Assembly (NCBI GenBank): GCA_029558515.1
Contig: JAKQEM010000041.1
Coordinates: forward strand, 1-64,000
Reading direction: 5' to 3'
DNA from: a bacterium
GTDB taxonomy: Bacteria; Patescibacteriota; Gracilibacteria; Peribacterales; Peribacteraceae
Length of the DNA: 64,000 bases
In this document: one piece after another, positions 43,746-50,523 of the stretch
Numbering within the stretch: the stretch's first letter is position 1
Layout of the letters: each line of letters begins with the position of its first letter
Notes under the pieces: generated by a model
Seen by the model: only the letters and a program-made list of their open reading frames with translations
Database searches by the model: none
Told to the model about the DNA's origin: nothing
Program-made: the position numbers and the translations under genes

Positions 43746-44057
43746 TCATTGGAGGGGGATTTCTTGCTTCTGTTCCTCAATGATCTTCCGAAACGCTTCA
43801 CTCGTCACTGCCCAGTCGACGACATCGACCTTGAAGGGGAGATTGGATTCGCTGAATGCGTCTTTCACGTCGCCCATCGTGCGCAGGTCGAGGGGTTCTG
43901 TTCCGAGAATGGCCAGATCAAGATCGGAGGTCTTCTTCGCCATTCCCTTGGCGCGTGAGCCGAATGCCCATACGGTGCGATCCGGCACATGCGCGCGCAG
44001 AATGTCTTGGACCATCTGCAGGTGATCGGGCCGGAGATCAAGGGTTGGTGCGTTCAA
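43746..44057 (-). CDS. MNT-type minimal nucleotidyltransferase (antitoxin-like)
   Basis: 103 residues. The nucleotidyltransferase core is WAFGSRAKGMAKKTSDLDLAI (GS and DxD metal ligands), followed by VDVVDWAVTSEAFRKII. This is the MNT partner of HEPN proteins (HI0073-type), which in characterised pairs can inactivate the HEPN toxin by nucleotidylation. No good ATG precedes the core: the likely start is TTG at 44057, which overlaps the HEPN gene end by 20 bases and gives LDLRPDHLQMVQDIL at the N-terminus. A Met at 44015 is an alternative. Confidence 0.85.
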   Translation of the reverse strand: MNAPTLDLRPDHLQMVQDILRAHVPDRTVWAFGSRAKGMAKKTSDLDLAILGTEPLDLRTMGDVKDAFSESNLPFKVDVVDWAVTSEAFRKIIEEQKQEIPLQ

Positions 44058-44436
44058 GGCGAGAGAGGAGGAGTTCGGCTTCCGGCAGAAATCGTTTCGA
44101 TGCTTCAAACACGATGGCGGCGACGTTTTCATCATAAGTATGTGCCGTCTTGTTGCGATCATCGCGAAAGCCAAACCAGAGCGTAGGATCGGAAATGAGA
44201 CCATGTTCAAATGCGCAGCGCAGCATGTCTCGAAAGGGCATGGTATCCACCTGCTCCGCAAATTGGATTTCCAACACGCGTTTGATCATTTTAATGCACA
44301 GTTCGAAACTGTACTCATATCGCTGTATGGCACCGTCGCGAATAATATCCTGATACGGTTGTCGTTCCGCTTCCGCGATCCCTTCGCGCAGTTGTACCAG
44401 GGCATTGCTCAAGGGCGTGAAGTCAAGGGTTGCCAT
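44038..44436 (-). CDS. HEPN/HI0074-family partner of the nucleotidyltransferase
   Basis: 132-residue helical protein of the HI0074 family. It contains RDGAIQRYEYSFELCIKMIK and the segment RDDRNKTAHTYDE, which matches the HEPN Rx4-6H ribonuclease motif (Arg...His). It is the upstream gene of the pair and overlaps the MNT gene, as in toxin-antitoxin operons. Whether it is an active RNase or a substrate-binding subunit is unknown. Confidence 0.87.
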   Translation of the reverse strand: MATLDFTPLSNALVQLREGIAEAERQPYQDIIRDGAIQRYEYSFELCIKMIKRVLEIQFAEQVDTMPFRDMLRCAFEHGLISDPTLWFGFRDDRNKTAHTYDENVAAIVFEASKRFLPEAELLLSRLERTNP

Positions 44437-44445
44437 ACGCTCATA

Positions 44446-44466
44446 GCCTACTCCCTGCTCCCTATC
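44446..44466. repeat. short heptamer array over the ComEC-like gene stop
   Basis: Units gcctact, ccctgct, ccctatc. The complement of the TAG stop (44448-44450) is in the first unit. Confidence 0.6.
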
Positions 44467-45290
44467 ACCTCAATCGCCCCCTCCTCCGCCGTATTTCGTA
44501 TCGCCATGCCCAGAATCTGCAATCGTTGTACGACGGACGGATGCGGATGGCCGAAGGAGTTGTCGCGTCCCGCGGAGATGACGGCGAGATCCGCGCCGAC
44601 TGCGAGGAGGAATCCCGTCGAGGAACTCGTGCTGCTGCCATGGTGTCCCACTTTCAGGATGTCTGCGCGCACATCGGCGCCGGAAGCGAGGAGTGCGCTT
44701 TCGGCCGCTTCTCCCAAATCACCCGTGAAGAGAATGCTCGTTTCTCCATGCGTGACTCTCAGGGTGACGGAGAGGTCGTTGCGATCGTCAAACCGGGCGA
44801 GTGCATCGTCGGTCGGCCATAAGATGTCGAGCAGCACACCGTCGCCCAGATCGATATGCTGCGCGGGATTAGCGAGCAGAACGGGGATACGCTGCTGCGT
44901 GAGCATTGCGGTGAACTCTCGAAAGCGCGGTACGTCCGCGTCGACTGCGGGGAACAGGACGCTTGTCACGGTGTAACGCCGCAGCACGTCTATGCAGCCG
45001 CCGATGTGGTCGAGGTCGGCGTGCGAGAGGATCAGGAGATCGATGGAGCGATCGAAGAAGGACATGCGCTTCCCCAGCCCCTGCAGCAGCGCCGTATCCG
45101 GACCGCAGTCGATGAGAATCTGCCGGCCGGATGGCGTCTGCAGGAAAGCCGCATCGCCCTGCCCCACGTCCAGAAAGACGGTGTGCAGCCGTCCGTCGGG
45201 CGCCACTGCGTACTCGCGCCAGAGCAGCAGACACGCGCAGAGGAGCAGCGCGGGGAGGAGGAAGCGGCGCAGGGAACCGGCTGTATCCAT
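44448..45290 (-). CDS. ComEC C-terminal-like metallo-beta-lactamase-fold hydrolase
   Basis: 280 residues. An N-terminal hydrophobic segment (FLLPALLLCACLLLW) acts as a signal or anchor. The MBL fold follows: TVFLDVGQGDAAFL, LILSHADLDHIGG (HxDxDH-type metal site), ILFTGDLGEAAE and ILKVGHHGSSTS. This is the extracytoplasmic domain normally fused to the ComEC channel in DNA uptake; here it is a stand-alone protein without the competence membrane domain. It may be a secreted nuclease. It lies 11 bases upstream of the HEPN gene on the same strand. The last codons fall in a heptamer array. Confidence 0.88.
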   Translation of the reverse strand: MDTAGSLRRFLLPALLLCACLLLWREYAVAPDGRLHTVFLDVGQGDAAFLQTPSGRQILIDCGPDTALLQGLGKRMSFFDRSIDLLILSHADLDHIGGCIDVLRRYTVTSVLFPAVDADVPRFREFTAMLTQQRIPVLLANPAQHIDLGDGVLLDILWPTDDALARFDDRNDLSVTLRVTHGETSILFTGDLGEAAESALLASGADVRADILKVGHHGSSTSSSTGFLLAVGADLAVISAGRDNSFGHPHPSVVQRLQILGMAIRNTAEEGAIEVIGSRE

Positions 45291-45325
45291 GCTTCCAGCA
45301 TACTCCGCATGAGGTCATCCGACGG

Positions 45326-46585
45326 TCAGATCCGTGCTGCCGCAAGATGCATCCGCTTGCGCATCGTCACGAGTCCGATGATGGATCCGACGAGCGTCAT
45401 CAGCAGCCACACGCCGGGGCCGCTGCCGGGCAGCGAGCCGCTTCCCTCCGTGGATGCGGACACAATGGGCGACGGTTGCACCTGTCCCGTGACGGGGCCG
45501 GACGTCAGCGCGGCGCCGGGCAGATCGATCACATGCGTGAGGCCGTCGGTGCGCGTGCCGTCCGCCTGCATCGCTCGGATGAACATGCCGAAGCTGCCGG
45601 GAGTCACGCCCGGAATGCGCACCGCCGTGGTGGTCGGGGGTACGGTGGTCACGGCGCCGAAGGTGCGGCCGCCGTCCGTGGTTTGCAGCAGTTCGTAGCC
45701 CACGACGGGTTGGAGAGGAGCGCGCCAAGTGGCTTCCACCGTGAAGAGGCCGTTGCTCGGTTGCGCGCGGAGAATGAGGTCCGTGACGTCCGGTCCGGCT
45801 GCGGGGGAGGGCTGGGGGGAGGGCTGGGGAGAGGGGGAAGGGAGGGGGGGAGGAATGCGCCCCGTGAAGAGCATCGGCATTTGATCGGGGGAGATCGCAA
45901 TGGTTTTGCCGTCAATGTCCGTCCCGGTGACGTCCATCTCCGGTCGCACGCGGTAGATGACGCCGGCCTTCTGCTCGGCGGTCGTGATGCGGAGCGTCAT
46001 TCCCGAGGCGGTTACCCGGGAGAGGGGCAGGCGGACGCCGCCGGATGTTTCGATGATGAGTGCCTCAAGCGCCCGGTCCTGCGGCACGGAGACGGCGTGC
46101 GAGAAGGTGAGGAGCAGGTCGGTGGGCGAGAGGCTCTCCGCTTGTAGCAGGTGGAGCGTGGCGTCCGTATCGATTCCCGGGGGGGCGAGCGAGGGGGTGG
46201 TCTCCAGTGACGGGAGCGAAGACGACGAGAGGGTGATCGTCGCCTCTTCCACGAAGAACGGGCTCTCCTCGCCCTGTGCGTCCACCGCGAGCACCGCGAC
46301 GGTCAGTGACTGAGCCGGAGGGACATTGCGCAGCAGATGCGTCGTGACCGATCCGTCCACCACTTCAAAATCGTCGAAGAGGCCGCCATGGTCCAGAATG
46401 GATTGCGTGCTGTAAAAGATGCGGTACGAGGCGACGTCCTCCGTTACCGGCTGCCACGATACGCGCACGCCGTCTGCTTCCACTATCGTCGTGATGCCCG
46501 TGACGTTGCCCGGTGCGGCCAGAGCCACCGTCGGGATCACAAGCATCGTGAGGAGAACCAGGCCGAAACGCAGGCGCGATTGCAT
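45326..46585 (-). CDS. Fn3 surface protein with an LPGSG-helix-basic C-terminal tail
   Basis: 419 residues with a signal peptide (FGLVLLTMLVIPTVALAA). It has a fibronectin type III-like domain at about residues 25-110 (VRVSWQPVTEDVASYRIFYS), a middle beta region, a Pro/Ser linker (PPPLPSPSPQPSPQPSP), a second Fn3-like domain (EATWRAPLQPVVGYELLQTT), then a Ser/Thr/Gly-rich stretch. The C-terminus is tripartite: SLPGSGPG, a hydrophobic helix (VWLLMTLVGSIIGLVTM) and RKRMHLAAARI. That layout is typical of sortase or exosortase substrates. It is likely surface-attached. A strong divergent promoter lies upstream. Confidence 0.85.
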   Translation of the reverse strand: MQSRLRFGLVLLTMLVIPTVALAAPGNVTGITTIVEADGVRVSWQPVTEDVASYRIFYSTQSILDHGGLFDDFEVVDGSVTTHLLRNVPPAQSLTVAVLAVDAQGEESPFFVEEATITLSSSSLPSLETTPSLAPPGIDTDATLHLLQAESLSPTDLLLTFSHAVSVPQDRALEALIIETSGGVRLPLSRVTASGMTLRITTAEQKAGVIYRVRPEMDVTGTDIDGKTIAISPDQMPMLFTGRIPPPLPSPSPQPSPQPSPAAGPDVTDLILRAQPSNGLFTVEATWRAPLQPVVGYELLQTTDGGRTFGAVTTVPPTTTAVRIPGVTPGSFGMFIRAMQADGTRTDGLTHVIDLPGAALTSGPVTGQVQPSPIVSASTEGSGSLPGSGPGVWLLMTLVGSIIGLVTMRKRMHLAAARI

Positions 46586-46611
46586 GGGGGTGGGTGTGAG
46601 TATTTCTGGAT

Positions 46612-46640
46612 ATTGTAGCAGAACAATCGATTCTTGCCAA
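46612..46640 (-). promoter_or_regulatory. Predicted promoter of the Fn3 protein gene
   Basis: Minus strand TTGGCA, 17-nt spacer, TACAAT. The -35 bases overlap the -35 of the divergent promoter. Confidence 0.65.
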
Positions 46641-46661
46641 TATGCGAACACGGCGTATGAT
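46634..46661 (+). promoter_or_regulatory. Predicted promoter of the 78-aa gene
   Basis: TTGCCA at 46634-46639, 16-nt spacer, TATGAT at 46656-46661. The leader to the ATG is about 25-30 bases. Confidence 0.65.
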
Positions 46662-46690
46662 GCGGATATTTCCCCCCTATTGTCTTAAAA

Positions 46691-46927
46691 ATGTCAAAAT
46701 TTGCACGATTGCCGGGTCCGGATGATTTTTTTCCCACGCCTGCTGAAAAACAGGTCATGAGAAACTTGGGCGAATTTCACGAGCGATCCGGAGAAGGTGC
46801 ATTTGTATATGGACTACCCATGGAGCAACAGCGTGAATTTTTTGAGAATAAATTAAGACAGGATGTCGCCACGGAGCAACAGAATTCTGCTCGGAAAGTA
46901 GCCGAAACGAGAGCTCTTGCCGTGTGA
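46691..46927 (+). CDS. Small hypothetical protein (78 aa)
   Basis: 78 residues, mostly polar: MSKFARLPGPDDFFPTPAEK, then a helical Glu/Gln/Arg-rich second half. No signal peptide, membrane helix or recognised motif. It is more AT-rich than its neighbours. A good promoter upstream and a clean ATG support it as a real gene. It is convergent with yebC, 33 bases apart. Confidence 0.65.
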   Translation: MSKFARLPGPDDFFPTPAEKQVMRNLGEFHERSGEGAFVYGLPMEQQREFFENKLRQDVATEQQNSARKVAETRALAV

Positions 46928-46960
46928 GGCCTGATGAGCGAGGGAGTCGAATACTTTCCC

Positions 46961-47719
46961 TTACGCCTCCAGAGAGGGAAGGAGCTCTTCCGCGATGTCC
47001 GCATTCGTGTGCACCTCGGAGACGTCGTCGTCTTCCTCCAAGAGTTCGATGATGTGCAGCAGTTTGCGGGCGGTTTCCAGGTCTTTGACGGTTGCTTTCT
47101 GCACGGGGACGAACTTCAGTCCCGCGGAGAGGATTTCCCACCCGTTGCTCTTCAGAAAATCCCGCACTTGCGACCAATCCGCCATGCCCGTCGTCACCGT
47201 CAGCACATCCCCTTCTTCCTCCAGATCTTCCGCACCGAAATCGATGAGCTCCAGTTCCAGCGTATTCCTCTCCCGCGTTCCGTGCTTCGTATCCTTCCCC
47301 GTCACCACGCCTTTCCGCTGAAACATCCAGAGCACCGATGCGGATTCCGCGAAGACGGCGCCGTGCTTCGTCAGGATCATCTTCACGCCGGAAAGCGTAC
47401 GGTTCCTATTATCCGTCAGACATTCCACAAGGACCGCGACATTCCCGGGTGCGATGCCCGCGTACAGGACCTCCTCCATTTGATCGCCCTTCAATGCGCC
47501 CGTTCCTTTTTTGATGGCGCGCTCGATATTCGCATTGGGAACGTTGTCCGCCTTGGCGTTGTCGATGGCCGTGCGCAAACTCGGGTTCATGTCGGCATCG
47601 CCGCCGCGCTGGGCCGCGATTTGGATCAGCTTGGCATGACGTGTATAGATCTTCCCGCGAGCGGAATCCGCTGCGGTTTTCTTGACCCGAATATTATGCC
47701 ATTTGCTATGACCGGACAT
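46961..47719 (-). CDS. yebC: YebC/PmpR-family protein (translation or transcription factor)
   Basis: 252 residues with the family opening MSGHSKWHNIRVKKTAADS, then LIQIAAQRGGDADMNPSLR, NVPNANIERAIKKGTG and a three-domain alpha/beta layout of normal length. YebC proteins were described as DNA-binding regulators; work on bacterial and mitochondrial homologues also links them to ribosome stalling at proline stretches. It is probably monocistronic. Confidence 0.95.
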   Translation of the reverse strand: MSGHSKWHNIRVKKTAADSARGKIYTRHAKLIQIAAQRGGDADMNPSLRTAIDNAKADNVPNANIERAIKKGTGALKGDQMEEVLYAGIAPGNVAVLVECLTDNRNRTLSGVKMILTKHGAVFAESASVLWMFQRKGVVTGKDTKHGTRERNTLELELIDFGAEDLEEEGDVLTVTTGMADWSQVRDFLKSNGWEILSAGLKFVPVQKATVKDLETARKLLHIIELLEEDDDVSEVHTNADIAEELLPSLEA

Positions 47720-47846
47720 GGATCATGAGGAAAAGAAATATGTTGCTTGCCCTGAGCGAGCGGAGCGAGTCGAAGGGTGCCACTTGCTGTGCCCGGACAT
47801 TGGGAGGAGGAAAGAGTGATCGGAGTATATCGCAAATTCGTATCCT

Positions 47847-47926
47847 CGTTGATTCGTTATCTGGTTATTTCGAATGATCCCTCATGCCACTACGAAGGAA
47901 CGAAATAACGAAGAAACGAAGTAACG
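47847..47926. repeat. inverted pair of 8-nt word arrays before the rpsR stop
   Basis: Left arm cgttgatt, cgttatct, ggttattt. Right arm aacgaaat, aacgaaga, aacgaagt, aacg. The right arm ends one base from the rpsR stop. The word family is the same as at 20599-20674. Confidence 0.78.
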
Positions 47927-47927
47927 C

Positions 47928-48179
47928 TTACTTCCGGTACGCCAACATACCCAGAAATCGCGCGCGTTCCACGGCTTCGCGGAGCTTCTTCTGATGACGC
48001 AGACACACGCCGGAGTAGTAGCGGCTGCGGATGTTGCCGAAGTAATCGATGAACGGCTTGAGGACACCGTAATCTTTGTAGTCAATGTGCGCGGTGCCGC
48101 TCTCGCAGAAAGCGCACTTTTTGAGGCGGGGATCGCCACGCTGCTGTTGCTTCTGGGAAGAGCGGGAAGGGGAAGCCAT
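47928..48179 (-). CDS. rpsR: Small ribosomal subunit protein bS18
   Basis: 83 residues. Conserved core KKCAFCESGTAHIDYKDYGV, LKPFIDYFGNIRSRYYSGVC and HQKKLREAVERARFLGMLAY, the usual bS18 pattern. The CxxC plus a later Cys and His could bind zinc, as in Cys-positive S18 forms. It lies just downstream of rpsF on the same strand, with a G-rich heptamer array between; ssb, normally between them, is elsewhere (11.2 kb) and rplI is absent. Confidence 0.96.
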   Translation of the reverse strand: MASPSRSSQKQQQRGDPRLKKCAFCESGTAHIDYKDYGVLKPFIDYFGNIRSRYYSGVCLRHQKKLREAVERARFLGMLAYRK

Positions 48180-48201
48180 GGGGGAGGGGGGACGGGGACG
48201 G

Positions 48202-48243
48202 GGGACTAGGGACTAGGGATTGGAGATTGGGGACTAGGGATTG
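48202..48243. repeat. heptamer array between rpsR and rpsF
   Basis: Six units: gggacta, gggacta, gggattg, gagattg, gggacta, gggattg. It sits where ssb would normally be. Confidence 0.88.
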
Positions 48244-48258
48244 GGGGCAGAGAACTCG

Positions 48259-48807
48259 TCAGATGTCCAGATCTTTGTCGGAGATCAGTTTGTCGAGCTG
48301 CGCGTTCAGGGCTTCGCCCGTGACGGCGGGTTTCTCTTTCTTGGCAGCGGCGGGTGCCGCCTTGCGCTTTGCCTTGTCGAGCATCTGCTTCTTGAGACGT
48401 TCCTCTTTCTCCGAGATGCGGGTGGCATCTTCCAGGCGCGCTTTCTCTTTCCACTGCTTCTCGGCATTGGCGAAGGAGCGAATCTCCAGACCTTCCGGCG
48501 GCTTGACGATCATGTGGCGGAGGACGCCTTTCAGGATCCGCAGCTGCTGGTCGATGTCCTTCAGCTTGCGGGGGTCGAGCTCCTGGTAGTAGATGATGAA
48601 GTTTGCCTCCGCACATCCGCCGATCTTGTAGGCGAGTCCCCGGCGGCCCCAAACATCCCGGAAGATTTCCTTTGCTTTGGCATCGGCGAAAATGCCGTCG
48701 ATTGCTTTCAACAGTTCGGCCTCTTCCTTCTGATGCATCGGGAACGGGTAGAGGACTGCGATCTCGTAGAGACGGACGTCCTCGGAGGTGGGGGTGTAGC
48801 TAACCAT
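48259..48807 (-). CDS. rpsF: Small ribosomal subunit protein bS6
   Basis: 182 residues; the S6 fold covers about residues 12-110 (LYEIAVLYPF, DVWGRRGLAYKIGGCAEANF, IIYYQELDPRKLKDIDQQLR). A Lys/Ala/Glu-rich helical tail of about 70 residues follows, longer than in most S6 proteins. It binds S18 on the 30S platform. ATG at 48807 matches the family start; an upstream frame extension is not S6-like. Confidence 0.93.
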   Translation of the reverse strand: MVSYTPTSEDVRLYEIAVLYPFPMHQKEEAELLKAIDGIFADAKAKEIFRDVWGRRGLAYKIGGCAEANFIIYYQELDPRKLKDIDQQLRILKGVLRHMIVKPPEGLEIRSFANAEKQWKEKARLEDATRISEKEERLKKQMLDKAKRKAAPAAAKKEKPAVTGEALNAQLDKLISDKDLDI

Positions 48808-48948
48808 ATGGGGCGGTTCGTGGGTAAAACCATGTACCCAAGCGGCACATGGGAAACGCTGGACGGCGACTATAGAAAAGGAGAGAGGCAGCGTCAAGCC
48901 TTTTTGGCCTCACTCGCCTCTCCGGCATACGCTTCGCCATGGCTCCCG

Positions 48949-50499
48949 TCAGCCGGCAGGTACGTGCGGATGCTCGCACTGCAACAGATACGCCGCAGCG
49001 CCCTGCTCCCGCAGGACGGACACGACGGTGACGCGGGGGCGGAGCACACGCTCCAGTATGTCGCCGCCCAGCGTGCCGCGTCCCGCCACCACGACCCACA
49101 CGCGCGTCAGGGGAGCACGCTCTTGGCACACATGCAGCAGATCTTCCTTCAGCGCTTCGAACGTGACAGTCGGCTTCATATCTTCCCACTGACCGATGAG
49201 TGCGAGATCCCGCAATGCGGTGTGCGTGTAATAGCGATAGGAAAATCGTGCGGTCGGATGCACGCGGAGCAGATCGGAAGGCTGACGCTCCTGCTCCAAA
49301 CGCGCCAGTAACGGCTGCATCTCCGCGATCATCCAGGATAATTTGTCATTGGCCGTGTGCGCATTGAGCGGAGGAATCAGCAGAGCCAGCACCGTGAACG
49401 CCACGACGGGACCGGCGCTCCCCATGCTGCGTGCGACGCGCTCCAGACCGATGGATGCGATGCTGATGACCAGCGGGATCAAGAAGAATGACGGTCGCAT
49501 CCCTCCGAAGGGATAGAGGCGCACCATGGATGCACCCACCGTCGTTGCCAACAGAACCACCGGCGCGCTGCTCGCCGCAGGAGAGCGACGAAACATGTGG
49601 AGCCATCCTATGCCCGTCAGCACTACGCCCGCCACTGCGACGCCCTGCTGTACGGCGTGCCAAGCAGCAGCCTGTCCGAACCCGTACAGGGCAAATTGCC
49701 ACAACTGCCGTACGGCGACGATCATGGCGGAGGGGCTGAAGGGGAGAGGCAGGAACTGATCGATCTGATCCCAGTAATCAAACAGCCACGGCGTTTGTTC
49801 CGGCCGGACAATGAAGAAGAATTGAAGAACGAACAGCATCCCCGCCCCCAAGGTATAGAACGCCGTTTCCCCCCATCTGCGCCATTGCGGCAGAACATCC
49901 GCACGCAAAAGGAGACGGAGAGAGATCATCGGCACTGCGAAGATCGCCGGATGTGACAACCCGATTCCCAGACACGTTGCGAGCAAGAGGAGCACCCATG
50001 ATCGCCATCCTCCTCCGCGCGCATGCCGCTCCGTGATGCACAAAAGCGCCAACAGGACGCATGCATCCGTGGAATACTGCTTGAGTTCGTGCGCGTACAG
50101 AAGAGCCAGAGGATGGAACGCCCACAGCAGAGCGGCGATCCATGAGGCGGGGAGACTGTGAGACCAAAGGTAGGTCAGCCGACCGATCAGCGCGACGGAC
50201 GCGACCCCCGCGATGGCCGGCAGGAGTCGCAGTGTCGCCTCTGAGTACCCCAGCACTCCCGTGATCCAACGGACGATCAACAGAAAGAGCGGCGGCGTCG
50301 ACTGGGCGTACCAGTCCGGGAACAGCATGTCGCGCAGTGTCGGCGCATCGATGCTGAGCGCCACCCATGCTTCATCCGTCCAGAGGTCATACAATCCCAA
50401 ATCAGCGAAACGCAGCCATGCTCCTGCCAAAAGGATCACGCATCCCACCGGGAACCATGCGCCATGCACTTGAGTGAACGCGGCAAACAATCTTCGCAT
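48949..50499 (-). CDS. GT39-like (PMT/ArnT superfamily) membrane glycosyltransferase
   Basis: 516 residues with about eleven hydrophobic segments. The first periplasmic loop carries LYDLWTDEAWVALS, with the Asp-Glu pair used by lipid-linked sugar transferases of the GT-C fold, and the second has the FHPLALLYAHELKQYSTD loop. A soluble C-terminal domain of about 130 residues follows the last helix. It transfers a sugar from a polyprenyl-phosphate donor to an extracytoplasmic acceptor, perhaps surface proteins encoded nearby; the acceptor is not known. It is 24 bases downstream of the giant LamG gene and likely in the same operon. Confidence 0.85.
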   Translation of the reverse strand: MRRLFAAFTQVHGAWFPVGCVILLAGAWLRFADLGLYDLWTDEAWVALSIDAPTLRDMLFPDWYAQSTPPLFLLIVRWITGVLGYSEATLRLLPAIAGVASVALIGRLTYLWSHSLPASWIAALLWAFHPLALLYAHELKQYSTDACVLLALLCITERHARGGGWRSWVLLLLATCLGIGLSHPAIFAVPMISLRLLLRADVLPQWRRWGETAFYTLGAGMLFVLQFFFIVRPEQTPWLFDYWDQIDQFLPLPFSPSAMIVAVRQLWQFALYGFGQAAAWHAVQQGVAVAGVVLTGIGWLHMFRRSPAASSAPVVLLATTVGASMVRLYPFGGMRPSFFLIPLVISIASIGLERVARSMGSAGPVVAFTVLALLIPPLNAHTANDKLSWMIAEMQPLLARLEQERQPSDLLRVHPTARFSYRYYTHTALRDLALIGQWEDMKPTVTFEALKEDLLHVCQERAPLTRVWVVVAGRGTLGGDILERVLRPRVTVVSVLREQGAAAYLLQCEHPHVPAG

Positions 50500-50523
50500 G
50501 CGTGCATCGTACCGAATGCGTTG

